Of a stretch of DNA of 64,000 bases, positions 56,082-64,000 are shown piece after piece. Position numbers and translations under genes: made by a program. This stretch comes from Bradyrhizobium sp. 138. GTDB lineage: Bacteria > Pseudomonadota > Alphaproteobacteria > Rhizobiales > Xanthobacteraceae. The stretch is from the NCBI RefSeq assembly GCF_023074075.1, contig NZ_JADPKT010000003.1, positions 294,001 through 358,000 on the forward strand, given 5' to 3'. The notes under the pieces were generated by a model that saw nothing but the letters and a program-made list of their open reading frames with translations, was not told the origin of the DNA and ran no database searches. Position 1 is the first letter of the stretch, and each line of letters starts with the position of its first letter.

Positions 56082-56327
56082 TCAATTCGCCGCGGACATC
56101 AGCCTGTCACCGCACGCACTCGCATAAAACTTGCCGCCGCATTGGCGCTTGATGGCGGCGCAGCGCTGCGCGGGCGTTGCGTTTTGCGGGAGAGAGACGG
56201 CGCAGCTGAGGCCGTCGGCGCCGCGGCCCATCTTGCCGGCGGCAAACGCAGCGCTGGTGGCGCTGATGCAGACGACGAGCAGGGCCGCAGTGGCGATTTC
56301 GATCAGCAGTCTCATCAGAGGTCTCAT
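56082..56327 (-). CDS. Small secreted Cys-rich protein
   Basis: 81 residues from the ATG at 56327, chosen because GGAGGAGACGCCCC lies directly upstream. Signal peptide IATAALLVVCISATSAAFAA, then GADGLSCAVSLPQNATPAQR CAAIKRQCGGKFYASACGD, with four Cys likely to form two disulphides. Unknown function; a short periplasmic protein of this type is common in the genus. It faces the LysR gene's stop. Confidence 0.65.
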   Translation of the reverse strand: MRPLMRLLIEIATAALLVVCISATSAAFAAGKMGRGADGLSCAVSLPQNATPAQRCAAIKRQCGGKFYASACGDRLMSAAN

Positions 56328-56525
56328 GGGGCGTCTCCTCCACACTGATGGCTGATTTGGCCGTCACTCTAGCAGCAAATCCGCGTTTCTCCGTGCTGGT
56401 CCGGGTTCCCAAATCGGCCCGTTCCTTGCATAAATTTACGCCAGCGCAGTGCACGGCCGCACCAGTGATGGTTCCGGTGCAGGGGCAAGACGCGTAGGGT
56501 GAGTTTGCGTTCTTTCGACCAGGAA

Positions 56526-59051
56526 ATGACAGCTTTGCAAGATCAATCGTTCCAGCCCAGTTTTCCCGCCCTCACGCAGCCCATCGACGAACTCGCGCTG
56601 GCTGAGATCAAGGGCGCGATCCTGGCGAAGCTGCGGCTTGCCATCGGCAAGGATGCCGGCATGGCAACCAGGCACGATTGGTATCAGGCCGCGGCGCTCG
56701 CGCTGCGCGACCGCATCGTGCATCGCTGGCTGACCGCGGAGAAGCATAGCTACGACGCAGGCCGCAAGCGCGTCTATTATCTCTCGCTCGAATTCCTGAT
56801 CGGCCGCCTGTTCAGTGACGCGCTCAACAATATGGGCCTTTTGAAGATCTTCGAGGTCGCGCTCGGCGATCTCGGTGTCTCGCTGCCGGAGCTGCGCAAA
56901 TGCGAGCCGGACGCCGCGCTCGGCAATGGCGGCCTGGGGCGGCTTGCCGCCTGCTTCATGGAAAGCATGGCGACGCTGTCGATCCCCGCGATCGGCTACG
57001 GCATCCGCTACGATTTCGGCCTGTTCCGCCAGATCATCAATCAGGGCTGGCAGCAGGAATATCCGGACGAATGGCTGAGCTTCGGCAACCCCTGGGAATT
57101 GCAGCGGCCCGAGGTGATCTACGACATCAATTTCGGCGGCGGCGTCGAGCATGTCGACGACAAGGGTCGCGACCGCGCGATCTGGCATCCCGGCGAGACC
57201 GTGCAGGCGATCGCCTATGACACGCCGATCGTCGGCTGGCGCGGCCAGCACGTCAACGCGCTCCGCCTGTGGTCGGCGCGCTCGCCCGACCCGCTCAAGC
57301 TCGACGCTTTCAACAAGGGCGACTATGTCAGCGCCAGCGCCGAGCAGTCGCGCGCCGAAGCGATCTGCAAATTCCTCTATCCGAACGACGAGAGCCCGGC
57401 GGGCCGCGAGCTGCGGCTGCGCCAGGAATATTTCTTCGTTTCGGCCTCGCTGCAGGATCTCGTCAAGCGGCATCTTGCCTCCGACGGCCAGCTGCGCAGC
57501 CTGTCGTCCAAGGTCGCGGTGCAGCTCAACGACACCCATCCGAGCCTCGCCGTCACCGAGCTGATGCGCATCCTCGTCGACCTGCACAATTTCCGCTGGG
57601 ACGAGGCCTGGAAGATCACGGTCGCCACGCTCTCCTACACCAACCACACGCTGCTGCCCGAGGCACTGGAGACCTGGCCGGTCGAGCTGTTCGAGCGGCT
57701 GCTGCCGCGGCACCTGGAGATCATCTACCGCATCAACGTGCAGCATCTGGCGCTCGCGGAGGCGCGCTGCCCCGGCGACATCGACTTCCGTGCCTCGGTC
57801 TCGCTGATCGACGAAAAGAGCGGGCGCCGCGTGCGCATGGGCCAGCTCGCCTTCGTCGGCTCCCACCGCATCAACGGCGTCTCGGGAATGCATTCGGACC
57901 TGATGCGCGAGACCGTGTTCCACGACCTCAACCATCTCTATCCCGGCCGCATCACCAACAAGACCAACGGCATCACCTTCCGCCGCTGGCTGATGCTGGC
58001 GAATCCGAAGCTGACCGATCTGTTGCGCGAGACCTGCGGCGAGGCCGTGCTCGACGATCCGACCCAGCTCAGTCTGATCGAGGCCCGCGCCAGCGATGTC
58101 GAATTCCAGAAGAAATTCCGCAGCGTCAAGCACCACAACAAGACACAACTCGCCCGGTTGATCGGCGAGCGGCTCGGCATCAAGGTCGACCCGACCGCGC
58201 TGTTCGACGTGCAGATCAAGCGCATCCACGAATACAAGCGCCAGCTCCTCAACGTCATCGAAACGGTCGCGCTGTACCAGTCGATCAAGGATGACCCCAA
58301 CGGCAATTGGGTGCCGCGGGTGAAGATCTTCGCCGGCAAGGCCGCGGCGAGCTACAAATACGCAAAACTGATCATCAAGCTGATCAACGACGTCGCGGAA
58401 GCCGTCAACAACGATCCCGCGATCGGCGGCAAGCTCAAGGTCGTGTTCCTGCCCGACTACAATGTCAGCCTCGCCGAGGTCATCATTCCCGCGGCCGACC
58501 TCTCCGAGCAGATCTCGACCGCCGGCATGGAAGCCTCCGGCACCGGCAACATGAAACTGGCGCTCAACGGCGCCATCACGATCGGCACGCTCGACGGCGC
58601 CAATATCGAGATCCGCGACCATGTCGGGCCTGAGAACATCGCGATCTTCGGCATGGAGGCCGGCGACGTGATGATCCGGCGTAAGCAGGGGCTCGACGCC
58701 GCCGACGTGATCCGCAATTCACCGAAGCTGCAGCGCGCCATCAACGCGATCGGCGCCGGCGAGTTCTCGCCCGGCGATCCCGGCCGCTTCGAATCCATCG
58801 CGCACGCGCTGCGCTATCTCGACCATTACATGGTCAGCGCCGATTTCGATTCCTATTACGAAGCGCAGCGCAGCGTCGATGCGCGCTGGCAGGTGACGCC
58901 GGCCTGGACCCGCGCCTCCATCCTCAACGTCGCACGCATGGCGTGGTTCTCCTCGGACCGCACCATCCGCGAATATGCCGAGGAGATCTGGAATGTGCCG
59001 GTCAACCCGACCACGCCACAGCTGCCGAACTTGCGCGACGTCGCAGGCTGA
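56526..59051 (+). CDS. glgP: Glycogen phosphorylase
   Basis: 841 residues if the ATG at 56526 is used (an upstream GTG at 56499 is possible). Family marks: GRLFSDALNNMGLLKIFEVA, EPDAALGNGGLGRLAACFME SMATLSIPAIGYGIRYDFGL F, WHPGETVQAIAYDTPIVGWR, KVAVQLNDTHPSLAVTELMR, and the PLP-Lys segment EASGTGNMKLALNGAITIGT LDGANIEI. It cleaves glycogen with phosphate to glucose-1-phosphate. No other glycogen gene is adjacent. A hairpin with no T tract follows at 59119-59140. Confidence 0.95.
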   Translation: MTALQDQSFQPSFPALTQPIDELALAEIKGAILAKLRLAIGKDAGMATRHDWYQAAALALRDRIVHRWLTAEKHSYDAGRKRVYYLSLEFLIGRLFSDALNNMGLLKIFEVALGDLGVSLPELRKCEPDAALGNGGLGRLAACFMESMATLSIPAIGYGIRYDFGLFRQIINQGWQQEYPDEWLSFGNPWELQRPEVIYDINFGGGVEHVDDKGRDRAIWHPGETVQAIAYDTPIVGWRGQHVNALRLWSARSPDPLKLDAFNKGDYVSASAEQSRAEAICKFLYPNDESPAGRELRLRQEYFFVSASLQDLVKRHLASDGQLRSLSSKVAVQLNDTHPSLAVTELMRILVDLHNFRWDEAWKITVATLSYTNHTLLPEALETWPVELFERLLPRHLEIIYRINVQHLALAEARCPGDIDFRASVSLIDEKSGRRVRMGQLAFVGSHRINGVSGMHSDLMRETVFHDLNHLYPGRITNKTNGITFRRWLMLANPKLTDLLRETCGEAVLDDPTQLSLIEARASDVEFQKKFRSVKHHNKTQLARLIGERLGIKVDPTALFDVQIKRIHEYKRQLLNVIETVALYQSIKDDPNGNWVPRVKIFAGKAAASYKYAKLIIKLINDVAEAVNNDPAIGGKLKVVFLPDYNVSLAEVIIPAADLSEQISTAGMEASGTGNMKLALNGAITIGTLDGANIEIRDHVGPENIAIFGMEAGDVMIRRKQGLDAADVIRNSPKLQRAINAIGAGEFSPGDPGRFESIAHALRYLDHYMVSADFDSYYEAQRSVDARWQVTPAWTRASILNVARMAWFSSDRTIREYAEEIWNVPVNPTTPQLPNLRDVAG

Positions 59052-59118
59052 TTTTCCGCGGGGTGGAAGCGGCGATTATCTGCGAAGTCATTGATTTGGC
59101 AGGATAGCCATCATATCA

Positions 59119-59140
59119 CGGCTTGAGCGTTCTCAAGCCG
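59119..59140 (+). other. Stem-loop without T tract between glgP and the next gene
   Basis: CGGCTTGAG (59119-59127), loop CGTT, CTCAAGCCG (59132-59140). It lies just before the ribosome binding site of the next gene (start 59150) and could influence its translation. Confidence 0.5.
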
Positions 59141-59149
59141 GAGTCGAAC

Positions 59150-59491
59150 ATGCCCGTCGGCGAGTACAGCAGCCCCGATGGCCAGCTTCGGTTGCTTGTC
59201 ATCTGTCCCGACGGAGACTGGACGTTGGGTTTTGATGGGTTCCCCTGGCACACGCACGGCAGCATTCTTGCCAGTCTGTCCGGGAAGGACGAGGAGGCCG
59301 CCATCGGTGACTTCGTCGCGGATTTAACCAGCGGCAAGAGCGTCATCGCGATGAAGCTCATAAATGGCTCGGTGGCGGATGTCTGGGTCACTGACGACCC
59401 GGCAGACGATCTTGCCGGTTCGCAAAAATATGGCCCCGATGATGAGACGATGGAATTTCGCCTTTGGGACGGAAGCGCAGTGAAGGTCTAG
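59150..59491 (+). CDS. Hypothetical protein
   Basis: 113 residues from the ATG at 59150, chosen because GGAG lies eight bases upstream; an earlier frame from 59123 adds nine residues from the hairpin. The body (GQLRLLVICPDGDWTLGFDG, FPWHTHGSILASLSGKDEEA, AIGDFVADLTSGKSVIAMKL) is a compact acidic soluble protein. I do not recognise a family. It is followed within 5 bases by the thioesterase gene, with which it may be cotranscribed. Confidence 0.7.
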   Translation: MPVGEYSSPDGQLRLLVICPDGDWTLGFDGFPWHTHGSILASLSGKDEEAAIGDFVADLTSGKSVIAMKLINGSVADVWVTDDPADDLAGSQKYGPDDETMEFRLWDGSAVKV

Positions 59492-59495
59492 TTCA

Positions 59496-60311
59496 ATGCA
59501 TGCAAAACTCCCGCACCCCTTTGACGACGCCACGCGCGTCACCGCCGGCGACTCCAGCTGGCAGGGGCATACCAGCGACGATTACTGGGCCTTTGTCGGC
59601 CCGTTCGGCGGCGCTACCGCCGCGACCATTTTGCGCGCGCTGATCGATCATCCGGAACGCGCCGGCGATCCGCTGGCGCTGACCATCAACTACTGTGCGC
59701 CGATCGCCAAGGGCGCATTCGATCTCGACGTGCGTCTGGTGAAGGCCAACCGTTCCAGCCAGCACTGGAGCGTCGAGCTCAGCCAAGGCGGCGGCGAGGT
59801 CGCAACGCTCGCCACCGCGGTGTTCGCCGAGCGGCGGCCGTCCTGGGAGCACCGGGTGGCGCAATTTCCTGAGACCAAACCGTTCGAACAAACGCTGCCA
59901 TTCCCGAGGATCTCGGCATCCTGGGCCAATCAGTATGAATTCCGCTTCGTCGAGGGCGAGATGCGGATCGGCCCGCCGCAGGCCGAGCCGGCCAGCACCT
60001 ATTCGAAGATCTGGATCAGCGACCGCACGCCGCGCAGGCTCGACATGCTGTCGCTGATGGCGATGTCGGACGCCTTCTTCGGCCGCGTCTTCCACGCAAG
60101 GCGCGAGCTGGTACCGTTCGGCACGGTGTCGCTGACGACGTATTTCCACACCGACAGCGAAGAGCTTGCCTCCGAGGACATCACCCGCGTGCTGGCGACG
60201 GCGGACGCAAAGATCTTCCACAAGAGCTATGGCGACCAGAACGCCGAGCTGTGGTCGCCGGACGGACGGCTGCTCGCGACGAGCACGCAGATCGCGTATT
60301 TCAAGGCGTAG
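59496..60311 (+). CDS. TesB-like acyl-CoA thioesterase (double hotdog)
   Basis: 271 residues. The frame runs GHTSDDYWAFVGPFGGATAA TILRALIDHPERAGDPLALT INYCAPIAKGAFDLDVRLVK, then RRLDMLSLMAMSDAFFGRVF, PFGTVSLTTYFHTDSEELAS and ADAKIFHKSYGDQNAELWSP DGRLLATSTQIAYFKA. Two hotdog domains with this order are TesB/thioesterase II-like. These enzymes hydrolyse acyl-CoA to free acid and CoA. The typical second-domain catalytic Asp/Thr/Gln segment (DRRLDMLSLMAMSDAFF, TYFHTDSE, YGDQNAELWS) is visible. Substrate chain length unknown. Confidence 0.85.
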   Translation: MHAKLPHPFDDATRVTAGDSSWQGHTSDDYWAFVGPFGGATAATILRALIDHPERAGDPLALTINYCAPIAKGAFDLDVRLVKANRSSQHWSVELSQGGGEVATLATAVFAERRPSWEHRVAQFPETKPFEQTLPFPRISASWANQYEFRFVEGEMRIGPPQAEPASTYSKIWISDRTPRRLDMLSLMAMSDAFFGRVFHARRELVPFGTVSLTTYFHTDSEELASEDITRVLATADAKIFHKSYGDQNAELWSPDGRLLATSTQIAYFKA

Positions 60312-60326
60312 CTGCTTCCACGCACT

Positions 60327-60415
60327 CGTCATTGCGAGGAGCCCTTGCGACGAAGCAATCCAGACTGTCTCCGCGGAAAGACTTCTGGATTGCTTCGCTG
60401 CGCTCGCAATGACGA
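60327..60415. repeat. Palindromic intergenic repeat (family B)
   Basis: cgtcattgcgaggagccc ... cgctcgcaatgacgag arms enclose cgacgaagcaatcca/tggattgcttcg. Second complete copy of the unit at 53266-53354. Confidence 0.85.
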
Positions 60416-60437
60416 GCGGAGAGATCGTGCACAAACA

Positions 60438-60465
60438 AAAAGGGCGGCCTCTGAGCCGCCCTTTT
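60438..60465 (-). terminator. Rho-independent terminator after pckA
   Basis: AAAAGGGCGGC (60438-60448), loop, GCCGCCCTTTT (60455-60465). Read leftward the stem is followed by TTGTTTG, so it ends the pckA transcript. Confidence 0.85.
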
Positions 60466-60485
60466 GCATTCCGAATTGAGCAGAC

Positions 60486-62102
60486 TTACTCCGCCGCGAG
60501 CTTCACATCCGGCGCGGCGGCGCGCACCTCGGCGTCGACCTGGGCTTCGAACTTGGCAAAGTTCTTCTGGAACATGCCGACCAGGGCGCGAGCGGTCTTG
60601 TCGAACTCGTCCTTGTCCTTCCAGGTATTGGCCGGGTTGAGGATTTCGCTCGGCACGCCGGGCAGCGCGGTCGGGACCGCGAAGCCGAAATATTTGTCGG
60701 TGCGGAATTCGACGTTGCGAAGCGAGCCGTCGAGCGCGGCGGTGAGCAACGCGCGCGTCACCTTGATCGGCATGCGCGAGCCGACACCATACTTGCCGCC
60801 GGTCCATCCGGTGTTGACCAGCCAGCAATCGACATTGTGCTGGGCAATGAGGTCACGCAGCATGTTGCCGTAGACGGATGGATCGAGCGGCAGGAAGGGC
60901 GAGCCGAAGCAAGTCGAGAATTCCGGCTGCGGCTCGTTGCCGAGACCGCGCTCGGTGCCGGCGACCTTGGCGGTATAGCCGGACAGGAAGTGATACATCG
61001 CCTGCGCCGGCGTGAGCTTGGCGATCGGCGGCAGCACGCCGAAGGCGTCGGCGGCGAGCATCACCACGTTCTTCGGCTGCGGCGCGCGGCCGGTGCGCGA
61101 GGCGTTCGGGATGAAGTCCAGCGGATACGCAGAGCGCGTGTTCTCGGTCTTGGAGCCGTCGTCGAAATCCACCACGCGGGTGTCATCGTCGAGCACGCAA
61201 TTCTCGAGCACCGCGCCGAAGCGCGTCGATGCCGCGTAGATCTCGGGCTCTGCTTCCTGCGACAGCTTGATGCACTTGGCATAGCAGCCGCCCTCGAAAT
61301 TGAACACGCCGTTCGGGCCCCAGCCATGCTCGTCGTCGCCGATCAGCGTGCGGTTCGGATCGGCCGACAGCGTGGTCTTGCCGGTGCCTGATAGCCCGAA
61401 GAAGATCGCCGCGTCGCCCTTGGCGCCGACATTGGCCGAGCAGTGCATCGGCATCACGCCGCGCTCGGGCAGATAATAGTTCAGCGTGGTGAAGACCGAC
61501 TTCTTCATCTCGCCGGCATAATAAGACCCGCCGATCAGGACGATCTTGCGGGCGAAGTCGATCGCAACGACGTTCTCCGAACGGCAGCCATGGCGTTTAG
61601 GATCTGCGCGGAAGCTCGGCATGTCGATGATGGTGAGCTCCGGCACGAAGGTCGACAGCTCGATCGCCTCGGGACGGATCAGCAGCGTGCGGATGAACAG
61701 CGAGTGCCAGGCGAGCTCGGTGAAGACGCGCGTCTTGATCCGGTAGGCCGGATCGGCGCCGCCATAGAGGTCCTGCGCGAACAGCTTCTTGCCTTCGGCG
61801 TGCTTGAGGAAGTCCTGGTAGAGCGTCTCGAACTGCTCCGCGGTGATGGACTGGTTGCCGGCCCACCACATCTTCTTGTCGGTGGAGGCGTCACGCACCG
61901 TGAACTTGTCCTTCGGGCTGCGCCCGGTGAACTCGCCGGTGTCGGCGCAGAGCGCGCCGTCAGCGGACAGCACCGCTTCACCCGCTGCGAGCGAGTGTTG
62001 ATAGAGTTGCGGCGCACCCAGGTTCCAGTGAACCTGCTTGAGATTCCTTAAGCCGAATTTGTCGGCGCCGAAGGCACCGTTGCGCACGCCCGTCTCTTGC
62101 AC
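60486..62102 (-). CDS. pckA: Phosphoenolpyruvate carboxykinase (ATP)
   Basis: 538 residues from a GTG. Marks: [50 protein letters not shown], the P-loop [27 protein letters not shown] and [31 protein letters not shown], with the C-terminal [21 protein letters not shown]. It converts oxaloacetate and ATP to PEP, CO2 and ADP in gluconeogenesis. The GTG start is set by AGGAGG eight bases before. 62103-62387 upstream holds no gene I can support. Confidence 0.97.
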   Translation of the reverse strand: MQETGVRNGAFGADKFGLRNLKQVHWNLGAPQLYQHSLAAGEAVLSADGALCADTGEFTGRSPKDKFTVRDASTDKKMWWAGNQSITAEQFETLYQDFLKHAEGKKLFAQDLYGGADPAYRIKTRVFTELAWHSLFIRTLLIRPEAIELSTFVPELTIIDMPSFRADPKRHGCRSENVVAIDFARKIVLIGGSYYAGEMKKSVFTTLNYYLPERGVMPMHCSANVGAKGDAAIFFGLSGTGKTTLSADPNRTLIGDDEHGWGPNGVFNFEGGCYAKCIKLSQEAEPEIYAASTRFGAVLENCVLDDDTRVVDFDDGSKTENTRSAYPLDFIPNASRTGRAPQPKNVVMLAADAFGVLPPIAKLTPAQAMYHFLSGYTAKVAGTERGLGNEPQPEFSTCFGSPFLPLDPSVYGNMLRDLIAQHNVDCWLVNTGWTGGKYGVGSRMPIKVTRALLTAALDGSLRNVEFRTDKYFGFAVPTALPGVPSEILNPANTWKDKDEFDKTARALVGMFQKNFAKFEAQVDAEVRAAAPDVKLAAE

Positions 62103-62387
62103 GAAAAAATCCTCCTAGAACCCGCGACACTCATCGCGACCAAGTTTGGCGCCATCGCGGTCACCGTGAATATAGGCCATCTGGCCTCGGTTGGGCGACC
62201 TAATACTGATGAACGCTGGCGTTGCCAAGCCGATCCCGCAGGATTTGGTTTATTCAAAGACCGCGCCAAACGTCGCGCATGTCAGCTCTGAGCAGGCGCA
62301 TCAAGAAATCAGCGATGATCGCGCAACCAAATGCGCGTTTATGCGTTACGTCAGGTTTTTGCGACGCACAATCTCAGCCGCACCTTC

Positions 62388-64000
62388 TTATCTTACCTCA
62401 CCTTCGCCGATCAGTGCGAACGGCCCCCACATCGCAGGGTAGGCGTTGCGCGGCGACGAGGTGTCATCGGCAAAAGTTAACATCGCGCGGCGCAAGGCTT
62501 CGGCGCGGCCGATCTTTGGTTCGTTCTTGAGCAGCTCGAACGTCGAAATGGTCAGGCGGGTGGCAGCTTCTGAATCCACGGCCCAATGCGAGACCAGGAG
62601 CGCGCGCGCACCTGCATAGAAGAACGAGCGCGCCAATCCTGACAGCGCCTCGGCGCCGGGCTTGTCGCCTGCGATGGTGTTGCAGGCAGACAGCACCACC
62701 CAATCGGCGTTGAGCTTGAGCTGAGCCACCTCGCTGGCGGTCAGAAGACCGTCGTCGAACTCCGACGGCTGATCGGGAATGGAAAGCGCAAGCGAGGGCT
62801 CACCCAATCCCTTGACGTCGCCGGCAACGAGGCCGTGGGTGGCGAAGTAGATGATGCCGTATTGAGCAAGCGCTGCACGCTTGAGCGTCGTTTCGCTGGC
62901 ATCGCGGCCGAGATGGATGTCCGCGTCAGTGGCGCCGACGTCCCTCGCTACCGCATTCAGCTCGTCGGCGGTATCGGGGAGTTGCGGCAGGGCCTGCGCC
63001 AACCGCGCGCGATCGACACCGGCGCCGCGCCAGAAGTCGGTATAGGCAGTTGTCGCGATGCTGCGCGCGGCGACCTTGCCGCGTGCAGCACGACGGTCGG
63101 CGGGTCCTTCCAGCGCAGGATTGAAGACGGGGTCGCCGAAGCCGGTCATCGGTTTTGTGCCTTGATCCCTGCGAGCGAAGGCCCGCAGCGATTTCAGGGA
63201 GATCACCGACGGCAGCACCGAGACGGCCTGACGCCGGAGCAGCCAGGCGGCATCGCGATAGCCCTCGAGCCGGTCCGGGATCGCTACCTGCGGCGTCTCC
63301 GTCACCAGCAGATGAAACGGCAGAGCCGTCAGCGCCGCCGATGGCACCACCAGCAAATTGCGCTTGTCCTTCGTCAACGCCTCGACCGGGCCTAGCAGCG
63401 CGACATAGAGCTCGTTCGCGAGCGCAAGATCGAACAGCCCCGATTTGCCGGAGGCATCGCGCGCCTTGCCGACATCCAGCCCCCTGCGGAAGGCCGCCAC
63501 CTTCCGTGCCATCGCGTCTGCGCCGAGCGAAATCTCCTTCCACTCGGCGCCCTCGCGCGTGATCGCGATGACATAGCTCTGCTTGTCGACGACGGAATAG
63601 ATCACCATCGCCTCGTCGGCCGCCAGTAGCGGCTGGATATCCTTCACCGCCAGTGGCAGCGGGTTGGAGAGCGAGGCATAGTCGGGAAATTCGACGGCGA
63701 GGGTCTTCTGCAGTCCGCTGCGCTCGGTCGCGATCGCCGCAATCCGCGCGCGACTGCGCTGCTCGGCCCCGACGTCTCGCTGGGCCGACTGTTTCGACAC
63801 CGCGGCGATGATCGCCTTGTCGAGCGCCTCGGCTTCAGTCGCGAGATCCTGATCCCGGCGCACCAGCTCGGCGAGCCGGTCGCTGCCGGCAGCCATCCGC
63901 ACCGCGAGCTTGTTCACGGCAGAGGCGGCCGAAGATTGCGTGCCGCGCTGAACCGCGCCGAGCGCATCGTCCAGCGCCTTGTCGCTCGCCAGCAGCGCCT
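62388..64000 (-). CDS. CHAT-domain protein (5' end outside window)
   Basis: The frame is open leftward from the right edge, so the N-terminus is missing; about 537 residues are visible. The N-terminal part is helical with [24 protein letters not shown] coil and [20 protein letters not shown]. The C-terminal half is a CHAT domain (caspase-like fold): the catalytic His is in [17 protein letters not shown] (about 62830-62850) and the Cys in [20 protein letters not shown] (about 62675-62700), followed by [38 protein letters not shown] proteins are cysteine proteases often joined to TPR repeats; bacterial ones act in programmed death, phage defence or housekeeping. Which applies cannot be told. 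Downstream is pckA. Confidence 0.85.
   Translation of the reverse strand, partial: ALLASDKALDDALGAVQRGTQSSAASAVNKLAVRMAAGSDRLAELVRRDQDLATEAEALDKAIIAAVSKQSAQRDVGAEQRSRARIAAIATERSGLQKTLAVEFPDYASLSNPLPLAVKDIQPLLAADEAMVIYSVVDKQSYVIAITREGAEWKEISLGADAMARKVAAFRRGLDVGKARDASGKSGLFDLALANELYVALLGPVEALTKDKRNLLVVPSAALTALPFHLLVTETPQVAIPDRLEGYRDAAWLLRRQAVSVLPSVISLKSLRAFARRDQGTKPMTGFGDPVFNPALEGPADRRAARGKVAARSIATTAYTDFWRGAGVDRARLAQALPQLPDTADELNAVARDVGATDADIHLGRDASETTLKRAALAQYGIIYFATHGLVAGDVKGLGEPSLALSIPDQPSEFDDGLLTASEVAQLKLNADWVVLSACNTIAGDKPGAEALSGLARSFFYAGARALLVSHWAVDSEAATRLTISTFELLKNEPKIGRAEALRRAMLTFADDTSSPRNAYPAMWGPFALIGEGEVR

Noticed and set aside
56436..58622. Very long open frames antisense to glgP, ctaD (29095-30936), the M16 gene and fadB
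   Set aside because: High-GC genes often leave long open antisense frames; these encode His/Arg/Asp-rich shadow sequence with no domain, while the sense frames are clear enzymes.

Overview
The window is chromosomal DNA of high GC content from an alphaproteobacterium, most likely Bradyrhizobium or a close relative. This is inferred from several things seen together: the order ctaC-ctaD-ctaB-coxF-ctaG-ctaE-DUF983-SURF1, an F0-only ATP synthase operon (atpI-B-E-b'-b), a GcrA-like protein, a PodJ-like polar factor, an IalB-like protein, an ATP-type PEP carboxykinase, and many copies of short palindromic intergenic repeats of bradyrhizobial type. No tRNA, rRNA, CRISPR array, prophage or complete insertion sequence was recognised.

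Layout. 1-1620: the 3' part of a PAS/hybrid histidine kinase, cut by the left edge. 1621-5408: a loose, gene-poor accessory stretch with repeats, a frameshifted phytochelatin-synthase relic, dodecin, a small ABM-like protein, a tiny acidic protein, a GcrA-like DNA-binding protein and an orphan protein. 5604-7720: cytochrome P460, a Tat-exported alpha/beta hydrolase and Ohr, all leftward, facing a large winged-helix/ATPase/TPR regulator (7921-10761). 10769-13404: a LuxR-type response regulator diverging from an MHS-type MFS transporter. 13472-14603: YjbQ and a secreted protein. 14963-17602: the F0 operon. 17827-21929: a secreted protein, an acetyltransferase, an M16 peptidase and thrC. 22511-24581: a divergent NarL/NarX-like two-component pair. 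25137-31745: the aa3 cytochrome oxidase cluster with its assembly factors, all leftward.

32207-36175: IalB-like protein, a DUF433/DUF5615 toxin-antitoxin-like pair, then tldD-lepB (translationally coupled) and a nucleotidyltransferase-like protein. 36404-39797: a PAN-domain secreted protein, gshA, and a MarR regulator divergent from a glutathione S-transferase with a perfect 18-bp palindrome between them. 40030-46626: a small membrane protein and a leftward fatty-acid beta-oxidation operon (NTF2-like, acyl-CoA dehydrogenase, thiolase, FadB-like) divergent from a PadR regulator with a clear inverted repeat. 47758-51216: a large PodJ-like Sel1-repeat protein. 51578-56327: TauE/SafE exporter plus TIGR02186 protein, MBL hydrolase, EamA exporter divergent from a LysR regulator, and a small secreted protein. 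56526-62102: glgP, a hypothetical protein, a TesB-like thioesterase and pckA. 62388-64000: a CHAT-domain protease cut by the right edge.

Functionally the window is mostly core energy and carbon metabolism (F0 ATPase, cytochrome oxidase, beta-oxidation, glycogen breakdown, gluconeogenesis) with local regulators. The points most worth a second look are the decayed phytochelatin synthase, the candidate operators (MarR, PadR, LysR, FNR/FixK-like, Ohr and the 17-bp palindrome before the MFS gene), an orphan terminator that may end an unannotated small RNA near 22.1 kb, and the truncated CHAT protein. I did not find a convincing new multi-gene system.
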